In this document: positions 1 to 10,899 of the stretch, piece by piece
How the letters are laid out: each line of letters starts with the position of its first letter
How positions within the stretch are numbered: position 1 is the first letter of the stretch
From: Carposina sasakii
Lineage: Eukaryota; Arthropoda; Insecta; Lepidoptera; Carposinidae
Reading direction: 5' to 3'
Assembly (NCBI GenBank): GCA_014607495.2
Contig: CP053154.1
Coordinates: forward strand, 4,588,001 to 4,652,000
Length of the DNA: 64,000 nt
The notes under the pieces: model-generated
Database searches by the model: none
What the model was told of the DNA's origin: nothing
The model's input: the letters and a program-made list of their open reading frames with translations, nothing else
Made by a program: the position numbers and the translations under genes

Positions 1-536
1 CCTTTGGGGTTGATCTGTTAATTGAAAATTTTGAGAGCAACTTTTTTTTGAAAATCGTCCATAAGTAAAAATTTTGTTTTTAAGTTATTATTTAACACCT
101 ACTTAAACGAACCACACTGTTTTTTTTTCCTGGAAAAATTAAATAAAAAGGAAAATTTTGGCATTTTCCTGCGAAAAATTTGGAATTTTCCTACGAAAAT
201 GTTCACTGGTTTTCATCTCAGAATCATGGTCTGAAGTCACCATATCAATATTTGCCTGGCTGTCACAAACATCCTTTATATCCCATTGATCGATTCTCCG
301 TAATCAGAGCTTCGCATTCAAATACCTTCAATGCCATGCCAAGCGGACTGAGCAGTACAATAGATGCCAATCTACATGGAATCTGGCTTCAATGCTCGAC
401 ACGCACATGGCCAGAGCTATGACGTGTCGCGTCAAGATATTTGCCACAATTGAATTACCTACATGCATGTTGTGATGGATGGTTAACTGCCGATTACTGT
501 ACGGAACTAATAGTAAGCATATAAACTATAAATAAG
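1..536. other. AT-rich intergenic DNA, no gene seen
   Basis: Short open frames here, including one of 80 codons, show no recognisable domain, no splice-supported continuation and no codon pattern suggesting a gene. Nothing further is supported. Confidence 0.6.
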
Positions 537-650
537 AAAAAAAAATCACCCGAGTGAGATTTGAACTCACGACCACTCGCATTCCGTGCATCGCTCTACC
601 AACTGAGCTATCGGATCGCTTAACTCGGATGACGAATTTTACCATTTTTT
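537..650 (-). repeat. tRNA-headed SINE fragment, copy 1
   Basis: Read on the minus strand, the segment has a D-arm/A-box-like stretch (tagctcagttggtagagc) and a B-box-like stretch (gagttcaaatctc) at about tRNA spacing, but the anticodon stem does not pair well, so it is a tRNA-derived repeat and not a functional tRNA gene. The leading sequence 'aactcggatgacgaattt' recurs beside a second copy near 43.84-43.93 kb, which supports a dispersed SINE family. Confidence 0.6.
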
Positions 651-1407
651 TTTTATTACGTTTTTGGCATCGTTATTTTTTAATCGCGATAGCTATACAC
701 TAGCAATAAAATAAGCACTTTATATTATACTACTTTTCCAATGGTCACATATCTAAAGGATAAGGTTGATGCTCTTTTTCTCAGAGTTGATGGAGATAGA
801 GAAAACATCAACTTTATTCTTCAGATAAATTTAAAAAATCGGCCCAAGAGGTATTGTAGCTTAAGTGTTTTGTACAAAATTTTATACATATCTCTATTTC
901 TAATATATAGGTATATGGGTGTATATGGTTTTCAAATATACCTATAATACCTATATGAAACCTATCCAGAAGACAAACTATCCAGAAGCACAAAATAAAT
1001 TAAAATAATTTATTTTTCTATAACTATTGTTTGCTTGCCCTGGAATGGAACTGATCGACGGATTTAATCACGAAAATTTCACGGGTCAACTACTAACACA
1101 CACAATATGGTTTAGTAATCCACGATATGACATGCATCAAGTACATTATCTATGCATTGGTTCATAAAGGGGTCATGAGTAGTTACCATTAAGGCGGGAA
1201 GTAGGTACATCGGAGTTTGCAGAACTCTCATACAAAAACACGCAAACTTAAATTGCTGACTCCGAGTTGAAAAACTAAAGCGATGATCAGTTTCTAAATC
1301 TCTCAAAACCTTACCGTAATATGACATTCGGTTGGATGCAGAATGCTTCCGACCGGTCGGAGTAGAGTTTCTTAATAAATATATATAATATAATATATAA
1401 ATATTCA
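651..1407. other. intergenic, no feature recognised
   Basis: AT-rich DNA with short spurious frames only. No motif, splice pair or repeat match to other parts of the window was seen. Confidence 0.5.
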
Positions 1408-1628
1408 CACACTTCACAGCACATTGACCTAGTCCCACTTTAAGATCCCTAAGGTCTTGTGTCGTGGGTATTAAGCAACGGTATACAAATACATAGATAA
1501 GCATAGAAACATCCATGACTCGGAAACAAACATCAATATTCATCATATCAATGTTTGCACCTACCGGGATTCGAACCCAGGACATATGGCGTCGCAGGCA
1601 GGGCCACTACCAACTACACCAGTCGGCC
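1408..1628 (-). repeat. tRNA-derived SINE, second family (minus copy)
   Basis: On the minus strand the repeat starts with 'ggccgactggtgtagttggt' (A-box-like), followed by 'gggttcgaatcccgg' (B-box) and a unique body containing 'ccgagtcatggatgtttct'. A near-identical copy lies on the plus strand at 43,044-43,245. The A/B box spacing and shared body identify a Pol III SINE. Open frames across it are incidental. Confidence 0.75.
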
Positions 1629-1631
1629 TGG

Positions 1632-1697
1632 TTGTTGGGGGAGGCCTATGTCCAACAGTGGACTTCTCAGGGCTGTAAATGATAATGATGAATGATG
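1632..1697 (+). repeat. lepidopteran dispersed-repeat tail
   Basis: The 'ggaggcctatgtccaacagtggact' plus 'atgataatgatgaatgatg' arrangement is a very common 3' tail of lepidopteran retroelements. Related traces occur near 15.61-15.73 kb (minus) and 35.04-35.09 kb (plus). Family assignment is from memory and tentative. Confidence 0.45.
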
Positions 1698-1895
1698 TTT
1701 AATAGGAGAGATGTCGCAGACGCTTATACATTTTTGTCATAAGATATGTAAATTAAAATCAGCAATCAGAAATTGTCATAAAAATTATACTAATAGTAAT
1801 AAGTTAGCATACTTACTACAACCATTTTCTCACCATGATTAGCGCCTGTCGTGAACGAAATACCAAAGGTACAAAAAATTGTATTAGTTATCTAT

Positions 1896-2373
1896 ACATA
1901 CAGGATGATTTTACTGTACTGTTCTGAAATGTTAAATATTTTTACTTTGTGTCTGTTGTGTTGCCTTAATAAATAAATAAATAAAATAAATAGATTTTTA
2001 GTCGTCAACGTTCCCGAAAACTATGGCATCTCCTCATCATCACAATCATTTTTCTCCATGGAAGCATACCTGGGAAGTGTCTGGTTTCCAATATATTAGG
2101 GTCCAAAGTTGAGTAAATAGACTGCGTTTTTCTGCATAAATGTACATAGACGCGCGTAGCAGGATTTTTTCACGAAAAATAATTAATATCTGTCTATAAA
2201 AAAACTAACATAAACACTAGACACTATAAATTTTGCACGATCAAGGAATTTAAAAAAAATTTTCAATAATTTTTTTTTTTTTCCCAGCATTTTTTTTGGC
2301 ATAAACTTACTTTATTTCATGTATAGAACCCTTCGTTAAAGGTGGCCACAAAAAAACATAATAAGCCTGTATA
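1896..2373 (+). mobile_element. MITE copy A (with ~80-bp insertion)
   Basis: Shares a ~370-bp body ('cgttcccgaaaacta', 'ggaagtgtctggtttcca', 'tagactgcgtttttctgcat') with copies at 2,870-3,258 and 18,561-18,927. The ends are 'acaggatgatttt' and 'cctgtata', inverted repeats of each other. Copy A carries about 80 extra bases just inside its left end, finishing in a TAAA-rich run, which looks like a small retroposed insertion. No coding capacity. Confidence 0.7.
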
Positions 2374-2375
2374 AT

Positions 2376-2578
2376 AAAAATGTAACGGATCGCTGTACAT
2401 GGAAGATATATAAGAAAAAATATTATAGAATACCTTTTTCAACGCAATAGTACCCAAAACAATGATTTTGGGAATATTTGTTTTTTTGTCGGTGTATGTT
2501 TTTATCCTGGATAATTTCTATATTTTGTTTTTTTTTTCTGTAGTCCACGCGGACGGAGTCACGGGCGTCCACTGGTAA
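2376..2578 (-). repeat. dispersed retroelement fragment (pair with 41.8-42.1 kb)
   Basis: The reverse complement of this stretch matches 41,775-42,079 at both ends ('ggacgcccg...ctccgtccg...ggactacag' and 'atattat...gcaatagtacc') but lacks about 100 internal bases. It resembles the RTE-type LINE-derived repeats abundant in Lepidoptera. It has no ORF. Confidence 0.55.
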
Positions 2579-2869
2579 ATACTAAAATGACAAATGGTAA
2601 CGACCGAGGTTTCACAATATTATGCCAACTCCTTTAAAGTTTTCGCCTTCGTCTATTTGATCCCGGTTTCCATACTTACGAATAGATTAGGATCGTTAAA
2701 GCATGTTGAAGCAAAACAACTGCCTCGAGGATTGTGCTGGGGAATCCGTTTACTTTATTATGGACAATTCGTCTTAAAATTGGTAGTTACTATAGGTACT
2801 CAGAATAACGAGATACTGTGGGGGATATTTTGAGGTTAACTGCCTAGTTTGGTTTAAGTGATGATAAAA

Positions 2870-3258
2870 TATACAGGGTGATTTTTGGTCGTCATCGTTC
2901 CCGAAAACTACGGAATCTCCTCATCATCACAATCATTTTCCTCCATGGAAGCATACCTGGGAAGTGTCTGGTTTCCAAAATATTAGGGTCCAAAGTTGAG
3001 TAAATAGACTGCGTTTTTCTGCATAAATGTACTTTGAAGCGTGTAGCAAGATTTTTTCACGAGAAATAATTAATATCTGTCTATAGACAAACTAGCATTA
3101 ACACTGGACAATGTAAATTTCGCCCGATCAAGTAATAAAAAAAATCAAAAAAATTCAGACCGTTTCCTAGCATTTTTTTTTTGGCATAAACTTACTTCAT
3201 TTGATGTATAGAGTACGTACCCTTCGTTAAGGGTGGCAACGAAAAAACATCCTGTATA
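2870..3258 (+). mobile_element. MITE copy B
   Basis: A 389-bp element with terminal inverted repeats: left 'tatacagggtgatttttggt', right end reading inward 'tatacaggatgttttttcgt'. The body is nearly the same as in copies A and C. Flanks suggest a short TA-rich target duplication. Non-coding and probably mobilised in trans by an unidentified transposase. Confidence 0.8.
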
Positions 3259-3645
3259 ATTTAATAATGTTTTATTATTCTGCTCTCCAAGGGTTAAATC
3301 AACCCAGAAATTATGAGCTAGACTTTCCAAAGAAAGAGCGTTCGTGTACAAAGTGGCGTATAAGGAAATTTATAAGTACCTAAGTACCTATCTTCAATTA
3401 TGGTTGATGGCAACATACTATAGTCCTACCTACAGCAATTTAGTTAGACAATCTCTATCGGCAAATGCATTTACTTGTTTAAATGCCAAAACCCTCACAA
3501 AGAGGCGATCGTGAGTAAACAGGTACAATCGGCCGCGGATCAGACATGACTGCAATATTCGTCGACTCGATGATTCCATGCCTAACTTACTCAATAGCAT
3601 TAATATCATTTGTAAGTAGGTATATATACATACATGTTTATATAA

Positions 3646-3679
3646 GGGTCATTTTCAAAATAATTGCTCATTTCAGAAA
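3646..3679 (+). repeat. left terminal inverted repeat, 34 bp
   Basis: Matches the reverse complement of 14,194-14,227 at all 34 positions by eye. Beyond position 34 the two ends diverge. Confidence 0.9.
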
Positions 3680-4179
3680 AAAATCTTGTCCATCATCTTT
3701 CCTTAATTTCTACAAAAAAACTGTAATGGCAATATTAATAAAATACTGAACATTACAAAGAAGCCTTTCTTTATATTGTATTATAATGTCATTGTTGGTA
3801 GTTGATACTTCATTTTTTATATATTGCGAAATTTTTAAAGCATGTTTCTGGTCTTCCTACAAAAAACGTGTGTCCAACTTCCAGCACTGATATTTTAAAC
3901 TTGAAAAAACATTAAAAGTATTTTATTTATTATCAAACAAAATTGGCTATCCTCTCTAATAACACTGTAAAATGTGTGTAGAATCCTTGAAAATTCATTT
4001 GACACATTAATTTTAGTTATAAATAAAAAATAAAACTGGTCTCAAAATTACTTCATCGATGTTATTTCATTTATGTAACGCATTATTTAGTCGCGAAAAA
4101 GGTATTTTGTTAAACTTTAATACTGGCAACATTTGCTGTCACTGTCCGAACCTCAGGCGACCAATCACAGGGCAGCAGC

Positions 4180-4274
4180 CATTTTGTTCTCGGCAAAAAA
4201 GTTGGGTGTATGGTGTGCGTCGATAAAAAACATTTATCTGGTTTCTTTTTGGTAAATTGGAAAAAATACGCAAG
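4180..4274 (+). other. probable 5' non-coding exon of the transposase, ending in a splice donor
   Basis: 'cgcaag|gtaagtaaat' at 4,274/4,275 is a consensus donor, and 'tttattctttacag' at 10,894 is the first good acceptor before the transposase ATG. The intron is now ~6.6 kb but would be ~0.7 kb without the gypsy insertion. The exon's upstream limit is not known; the start given is approximate. Confidence 0.45.
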
Positions 4275-4956
4275 GTAAGTAAATTTAAACTATTTTTAAT
4301 TGTCAGGAAACTATTATGATAGTGCTATTCTGTCGCTAATTAGCTGCAACGATCGAGTGAATTATGTTCTGTGATTTGAGGTTAGTTTGTAGAAAAACAT
4401 GCTTACTTGTTCCTTTATGTCACACTTATGTAACATTTTTTTATGTTACGTTACATAAAATTGGATTAAGACGTGTCCACAGCATGATTTTAAAATATTA
4501 TATAAATTATAATTAAACCAATAGTAAAATAAACATGTTTTTCTATGGTCGTATTCAGTGTTTTGAGTGATGCTTGGATAACTTAAAATCCTCAAATTGG
4601 CCCTATAATAGCTGACTGTAATTTACTAATCATTTTATACCTTCGTTTTGGTTTATACTGTACAAGTTGCGCGATCGAGTGTATATTGCGATCTGCAGCT
4701 TTGAGTTATTAGTGTAATATATTTATTTAATATAACCCAAGTATTTTCGTCTAGCATTAACAGGCTCTGACTTATTCTAGCATGACAAGTTTGATACTAT
4801 TCTCAATGTTCAAAATACTTGTATACAATGTGATTTGTTAATGTGATGCAAAATTTAATTTTCACGTTAAATTTTACGACGACGTATGCTTCAAAATAGA
4901 CTGCTTTTATCGTTAAATATGATTTTTTTAATTATTATTTTCTGAGTTATTACATT

Positions 4957-6007
4957 TGTGACGCCACCAGCGACGTCACAAGGGAGATGGCAGAGTCACA
5001 GCTGCGAACGAGGCGAGAGACCGGAGGGGACGCAGCACCGCCCGCACACCGCGCGCCCCGCCAGCATCCCGCAAGCGACTCCCGCATTCCGCGGACGAAT
5101 CCCGCATCCCGTGAGCGACAACCGCGTCCCGCTCACCCCGCTACCGACCGCCGCCAACGAAGCAATAAAACTAGTTGGAAAAGCCGCGCGCCAAGCATTC
5201 ACGTTCGGTGGTTAGTGCCCTCTGCACGTCCGCGTCAGCTACCGGAGGTGAATGCCCACGTCCTCAATTTGCCAGGTGCAAAGCCCTAGTCGTCTAGTTG
5301 TTAAAGGGACCTTTGATTCGGGTAAAGATCGTGTCAGGACCCCGAAACCATTAGATCCAACTAGTGCAGGACGTTCCGCGATACGGGTCACCGACGCCGA
5401 AGGTGCATTCCCGCTTTTTGCACGTCCTCGGATATAACCGAGTCCACGCCGTCTGACTGTCAGGCGAACCTTTGATTCGGGTAAAGATCGTGTCAGGTTC
5501 TCTGACCGTCAGGCATAGCCGTGGACAGGACGTTTCATACCCGCGCCGTCGACGCTCATCCAACTCGCGCTCCCGCCGCGTATATCCCGTTATTCCGCTC
5601 GTACCGCGACCGAGTCCGCCAGTTAGTTTCCCGAGGGAAGTCCGATACTTCCCTAAGCTATGTATAGTCTAGATCGTGAATAAGTGAATGTACCTAAGTG
5701 ATTGTAATTACAAACCTGTAGCTTGCCCTCCGCAATCCTTGTCTAGTCTGGCCTTCCGCCTGTTAACTAAATCTAGTGTTACAAACCGCGTCCATAGTCA
5801 GGTCCCGTGACTGACGTAAACTTATGTATCAGATGATCTCTAACTAAAGTAAGATTATACGTAAATGAATGTGTATCGTGTGTTTCTCTCACTATCCCGA
5901 CTCCCAAACTCTGTTCACTCAGAAATCCCTAATCTAGCCCCCCGGCTGGGTCATAGGGAGTAGCCCGGCGTACCCCAAATTCATCCCTTGGAATACGCCG
6001 CGTTACA
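4957..6007 (+). repeat. 5' LTR of gypsy-1
   Basis: 1,051 bp, TG...CA ends, with a GC-rich first half. Contains an internal direct repeat 'cctttgattcgggtaaagat' at about 5,311 and 5,470. Short frames inside it are not genes. Confidence 0.95.
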
Positions 6008-6009
6008 TT

Positions 6010-6020
6010 TGGCGCCCAAC
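6010..6020 (+). other. primer-binding site, tRNA-Lys-like
   Basis: TGGCGCCCAAC lies two bases after the 5' LTR and is complementary to a 3' tRNA end of the form GTTGGGCGCCA, as in insect tRNA-Lys. Complementarity beyond 11 bases is weak. Confidence 0.7.
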
Positions 6021-6269
6021 TCAATTAACTCACGCGTTTTTCAGTGTTCCAGTGACACCGGTCACGAACATAAAAACGGGAAAATAAGTGAACACAGAGT
6101 ACGGGACAGGGCTGTACAATACACAAAAAAATAAAACCGCGTATCAAGTGCCGGCCGGAATAATCCCGTAAGTAAATAATTAAAAACCCGCGTAATAAAT
6201 TCAATAATAAATTATCCCGAAATAATAATCCAGAAACAAAAAAAACAAACAACAAAAATTACAACTTGA

Positions 6270-8882
6270 ATGTCCACGTCGTGGATATACGGTCTTAGAA
6301 AAACACAACTAGTAGAAGAGGCACAGTCAAGAGGCATACCGACCGAAGGCTCAACAGTAGACGAGCTGCGCAAGATAGTAGTCGAAGACATACGTAAATC
6401 TCCCGGAAACACCGTAACAATAAAATCAAAAATGGCACCAGAAAAAGACATAACACAAATAGTAGAAGCATGGAAAATATACTTCGACGGAACAAACTGT
6501 GCAATAGAATTTCTAGAAAGCCTGGAGGAGTTGATGACAACCAGAGAAATAGAGAAAGAGAAACTACCACCCGCCCTGATACAGCTATTTAAGGGGAAAA
6601 CATTACAGTGGTACAGAAACAACCAGAATTCCTGGACGTCGTATGAAGACTTCGCAGAAGATTTCAAAGTGCATTACTTCCCATGCAACTACGCGAGTAA
6701 ACTGCAGGAAGCCATAATCGCCAGGAAACAGAAATTCAACGAAAAATTTACAGAATACATCATAGACATACAAACAATGATAAGACGTTTCGGAAATATG
6801 ACAGAACAAGAACAACTCGATAGGATATACGAAAATATGCACGCAAATTACAAACTTTACATAAAGAAGCAAGAATTTAAAAGATTGAGAGAACTCATCA
6901 CAATGGCAAAAGAATTCGAAAGCATAAATGAAGAAAAATACAGAACATATAACGAACAAGCTCAGAACTGGAACAAGCAGCCACAAGAAAAGAGATACAC
7001 TCCATCTGTAAGTTACCCGAGGAAAGAAGACTCAAATGCGGCAACACAAAAAATCAACCCGAACTATAACCCAGAAACATGTTGCTGGAGCTGCGGAAAG
7101 CAAGGCCACTCTTACAGAGAATGCAGAGGACGTAAGAAAATCTTTTGCAGTTACTGCGGCATATTGGGACGAATGAGCAGAAATTGTTGCAGAGGAGGCC
7201 CCAGAAAGGACAAAGCAATAAAGGCCTATACTACAGAGAAAGGCTCCAACCGAGACAACCGAATATTCGTAACCGTGAAAGTGCAAGAAAAAACCTATAA
7301 AGCTCTCATAGACACAGGTTCAACATGTTCATACATAAATAAACAGATATATGAACAATGGGGAGGGCATACAAGAAACAAAACGGGAAACGACAACATA
7401 GTGAGACTAGCAGACGGGTCTAAAATAACCATTAACGAGAGTATTACGGTGGAAATGGAGATAAAAGGGAAAATAATCACACACCAGATGCACGTAATAC
7501 CAACAACCAACGTAATAATTATCGGAATGGACATACTAAAACGTCTGGGAGCAAAAATATCAATCCTAGAAGCAGAAACCAACCCAGAGATAATTATAAA
7601 AAATGAACAAATCACGCCAGAAAGGAAAAAGAAAAATAAACAAGCGGACGAAATATCCAGAAACCCGGTGTACGCAATCAATAGGGAAACTGCTGACTGG
7701 TACACGAAGAAACTTTCCGAAGTAGAACAAAATAAGAACAAATTCCCAGAATTCCGCATAAGTGAAGGAAAGCTTTATAAGAAAATAGACAAAAACGCCT
7801 ATGGATGTAAAATAGCAGCTAATTCAGAATGGAAACTGTGCATCCAGGATCAAGAGAAAGAAGATATACTAAAAGAAAACCACGATGACCCGAGCGCAGG
7901 ACACACCGGCGCAGCAAAGACACTCAACAAAATAGCACAGCGCTATTATTGGCCAGGAATGTACAGAGAAGTCACCAAATACGTCCAAAAGTGCGAAGCA
8001 TGCCAGAAAAATAAACCATCTCAAGAAAAAAAAGCCGGTACAATGTACATAAACAACGCCACGGAACCATGGCAGATAATCACAACAGACCTAATCGGAC
8101 CTTTACCACGTTCATCCAAGGGCTACAATTGGATTATCGTTTTCCACGATAAATTCACCAAGTGGACAGAAGTGAGACCATTGAGAACGGCAACAGCGGC
8201 AACAGTAACTAAGGCACTAAAAGAGTGCATCATAATGAGATACGGCTGCCCAAGAACAATCCTATCGGACAACGGAAAACAATTCGTAAGCAAACAGTTC
8301 AAAGATGAGCTAAACAAGTACAAGATAGAACATAAGCTAACCGCACCATACACACCGCAAAGCAACCCGACGGAGAGAGTCAATAGGACGTTGGAAACAA
8401 TGATATCAACATTCATAAATGAAAATCACAAAAAATGGGACGAATACATACCAGAATTCAACTTCGCAATTAATACGTCTAAACAGGACTCGACCAAATA
8501 CACACCAGCATTCCTATTATTCGGAAGAGAGCTAAGAAATCCAGGAGATAGAAACGGATTCCCGATGCCAGCAATATCGAAAAGACAAGATATGGGGAAA
8601 GTATATGAAGTGGTGAAGAATAACCAACAAAGAGCGTCAACAAATCAAAAAAAATACTACGATATGAAGAGAAGAGAATGGAAACCGGAAATAGGAGACA
8701 AGGTCCTAAAAAGGAACTTCACGCTATCCAATAGCAACAAAAACTTCTGTGCAAAACTAGCACCAAAATTCGCCGGTCCATACACGATAATCCAGAAAAA
8801 GTCGCCAGTGATATTTTTAATAAAAGACAACAGGAAGATCCAGACCGCCCATATAAAAGACCTGAAGAAATACAATACATAA
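6270..8882 (+). CDS. Gag-protease-integrase polyprotein without reverse transcriptase
   Basis: An 870-aa uninterrupted frame. The N-terminal ~45 residues look like a SAP-type helix pair; a retrotransposon Gag region follows (about 70-250), then two zinc knuckles (CWSCGKQGHSYREC at ~271 and a second C-rich knuckle at ~290), and an aspartic protease with active-site DTGS at ~348. At about residue 455 the protein passes directly into 'KKNKQADEISRNP', the usual end of the RNase H/connection region, and then into integrase: HHCC zinc domain (~537-577) and catalytic core with D (~607), D (~667) and E (~703), ending in a basic tail. The ~450 residues expected for RT and RNase H are absent. The frame is intact, so Gag, protease and integrase could still be made. 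No env follows. Confidence 0.92.
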   Translation: MSTSWIYGLRKTQLVEEAQSRGIPTEGSTVDELRKIVVEDIRKSPGNTVTIKSKMAPEKDITQIVEAWKIYFDGTNCAIEFLESLEELMTTREIEKEKLPPALIQLFKGKTLQWYRNNQNSWTSYEDFAEDFKVHYFPCNYASKLQEAIIARKQKFNEKFTEYIIDIQTMIRRFGNMTEQEQLDRIYENMHANYKLYIKKQEFKRLRELITMAKEFESINEEKYRTYNEQAQNWNKQPQEKRYTPSVSYPRKEDSNAATQKINPNYNPETCCWSCGKQGHSYRECRGRKKIFCSYCGILGRMSRNCCRGGPRKDKAIKAYTTEKGSNRDNRIFVTVKVQEKTYKALIDTGSTCSYINKQIYEQWGGHTRNKTGNDNIVRLADGSKITINESITVEMEIKGKIITHQMHVIPTTNVIIIGMDILKRLGAKISILEAETNPEIIIKNEQITPERKKKNKQADEISRNPVYAINRETADWYTKKLSEVEQNKNKFPEFRISEGKLYKKIDKNAYGCKIAANSEWKLCIQDQEKEDILKENHDDPSAGHTGAAKTLNKIAQRYYWPGMYREVTKYVQKCEACQKNKPSQEKKAGTMYINNATEPWQIITTDLIGPLPRSSKGYNWIIVFHDKFTKWTEVRPLRTATAATVTKALKECIIMRYGCPRTILSDNGKQFVSKQFKDELNKYKIEHKLTAPYTPQSNPTERVNRTLETMISTFINENHKKWDEYIPEFNFAINTSKQDSTKYTPAFLLFGRELRNPGDRNGFPMPAISKRQDMGKVYEVVKNNQQRASTNQKKYYDMKRREWKPEIGDKVLKRNFTLSNSNKNFCAKLAPKFAGPYTIIQKKSPVIFLIKDNRKIQTAHIKDLKKYNT

Positions 8883-9808
8883 AATAACTCTTCTTTTGTT
8901 TGAAAAAAAAAAGTACAAAAAAAAAAAAAAAAAAAAAAAATGTAAAACAAAGTAGAAAAAAACCAGAGGTACAATTGAAAGAAAAAATATACTTTAAAAA
9001 AAAAAAAAAGATATATAAAAAAATATATATATATCGCACGAAAAGTACAACAAACAAAAGAAGAGATAATAATAAATAAATCAAAACAATAATCAAATAA
9101 TAGTAAATAACAAAACAAATAAATAATAATACCAAATAAATAATAAACCGAAAATAAAATTAAAAACAATTTAGTAAATAAAATAAGAAAACTACATATG
9201 TGTCATACATAACAAGAAAAACAAATATAGAATAATAATATAAGAATATTACCAGCATAAAAAGTAAATAAATAATAAAACCAGATAACAAAAGAAACCA
9301 GATAAATCAAAACAATGAAATCACAATACCAGATAACTATCAAAAGATAATTAGTAGAATAAAATTTATAAAAATATTCAAACATAATAAATCCCGAAAT
9401 CGCCAACCCTGACGATAAATCTGCATAGTAACAACACCGATAGCAAACAACATTCCTAGATAAGAGAACAATAGATCGTCGACGACCGCACGGACCCAAG
9501 CCGGTTGGGCACAAGTCATTAGCTCGAAGTTAGGATTTTTAAATTATAGCGTATTTTAAATAGACATAGATAAATAGTATTACGTCTATTAATAGTACAT
9601 ACGGTCCGTAGGGAAATAGTAGTATGTATTAGGTTTTTGAAATTTTTATTTGATTTTTGAATAGATTCCGCCGGGGATAAAGTAGGTCCGCAATACTATT
9701 TTGAGGGGGAAACCGGCCGACACTTAACGAAGTTAGGCAGGGGGGTTTCTTACAAGTTAATAGGTATTAACGTGTGATTTTTTCCAGATACGAAAAAATC
9801 TCCGCACC
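8883..9808 (+). other. A-rich non-coding region between integrase and PPT
   Basis: About 0.9 kb with long A runs (for example 8,918-8,940) and A/T-rich low-complexity DNA. The minus-strand frames through it are translations of poly-T and not genes. No env remnant is recognisable. Confidence 0.6.
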
Positions 9809-9819
9809 GAGGGGGAGAA
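9809..9819 (+). other. polypurine tract of gypsy-1
   Basis: GAGGGGGAGAA lies immediately upstream of the 3' LTR, as expected for the plus-strand primer. Confidence 0.85.
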
Positions 9820-10870
9820 TGTGACGCCACCAGCGACGTCACAAGGGAGATGGCAGAGTCACAGCTGCGAACGAGGCGAGAGACCGAAGGGGACGCAGCA
9901 CCGCCCGCACACCGCGCGCCCCGCCAGCATCCCGCAAGCGACTCCCGCATTCCGCGGACGAATCCCGCATCCCGTGAGCGACAACCGCGTCCCGCTCACC
10001 CCGCTACCGACCGCCGCCAACGAAGCAATAAAACTAGTTGGAAAAGCCGCGCGCCAAGCATTCACGTTCGGTGGTTAGTGCCCTCTGCACGTCCGCGTCA
10101 GCTACCGGAGGTGAATGCCCACGTCCTCAATTTGCCAGGTGCAAAGCCCTAGTCGTCTAGTTGTTAAAGGGACCTTTGATTCGGGTAAAGATCGTGTCAG
10201 GACCCCGAAACCATTAGATCCAACTAGTGCAGGACGTTCCGCGATACGGGTCACCGACGCCGAAGGTGCATTCCCGCTTTTTGCACGTCCTCGGATATAA
10301 CCGAGTCCACGCCGTCTGACTGTCAGGCGAACCTTTGATTCGGGTAAAGATCGTGTCAGGTTCTCTGACCGTCAGGCATAGCCGTGGACAGGACGTTTCA
10401 TACCCGCGCCGTCGACGCTCATCCAACTCGCGCTCCCGCCGCGTATATCCCGTTATTCCGCTCGTACCGCGACCGAGTCCGCCAGTTAGTTTCCCGAGGG
10501 AAGTCCGATACTTCCCTAAGCTATGTATAGTCTAGATCGTGAATAAGTGAATGTACCTAAGTGATTGTAATTACAAACCTGTAGCTTGCCCTCCGCAATC
10601 CTTGTCTAGTCTGGCCTTCCGCCTGTTAACTAAATCTAGTGTTACAAACCGCGTCCATAGTCAGGTCCCGTGACTGACGTAAACTTATGTATCAGATGAT
10701 CTCTAACTAAAGTAAGATTATACGTAAATGAATGTGTATCGTGTGTTTCTCTCACTATCCCGACTCCCAAACTCTGTTCACTCAGAAATCCCTAATCTAG
10801 CCCCCCGGCTGGGTCATAGGGAGTAGCCCGGCGTACCCCAAATTCATCCCTTGGAATACGCCGCGTTACA
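9820..10870 (+). repeat. 3' LTR of gypsy-1
   Basis: 1,051 bp, matching the 5' LTR with one difference noticed. It is followed directly by the CATT target duplicate and then by the transposase's intron acceptor. Confidence 0.95.
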
Positions 10871-10899
10871 CATTGTATTTTTTATTCTTTACAGAAAAT

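Larger units (their letters stand above)
4957..10870 (+). mobile_element. Ty3/gypsy retrotransposon lacking RT (gypsy-1)
   Basis: Two 1,051-bp LTRs (TGTGACGCC...GCGTTACA) flank an internal region with a PBS, one Gag-PR-IN ORF and a polypurine tract. The target duplication is CATT (4,953-4,956 and 10,871-10,874). I see only one LTR difference (g/a near 5,028 versus 9,891), so insertion was recent. It sits in the 5' intron of the host transposon's transposase gene. RT and RNase H are missing without breaking the frame, so it must have been copied by enzymes supplied by another element. Confidence 0.95.

Noticed and set aside
537..650. Minus-strand tRNA gene
   Set aside because: A and B boxes are present but the anticodon stem does not pair properly, and a related copy lies at 43.84 kb, so it is a SINE head.
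1112..1585. 157-codon minus-strand ORF
   Set aside because: It runs through the tRNA-derived SINE and unique AT-rich DNA, with no domain; incidental.
4958..5672. Several ORFs of 60-100 codons in the GC-rich DNA at 5 kb, repeated at 9.8-10.5 kb
   Set aside because: They lie wholly within the two LTRs of gypsy-1, occur in overlapping frames and show no protein features.
8657..9169. 170-aa Phe/Leu/Tyr-rich minus-strand protein
   Set aside because: Translation of the A-rich tract on the opposite strand; low complexity, no start context or homology.
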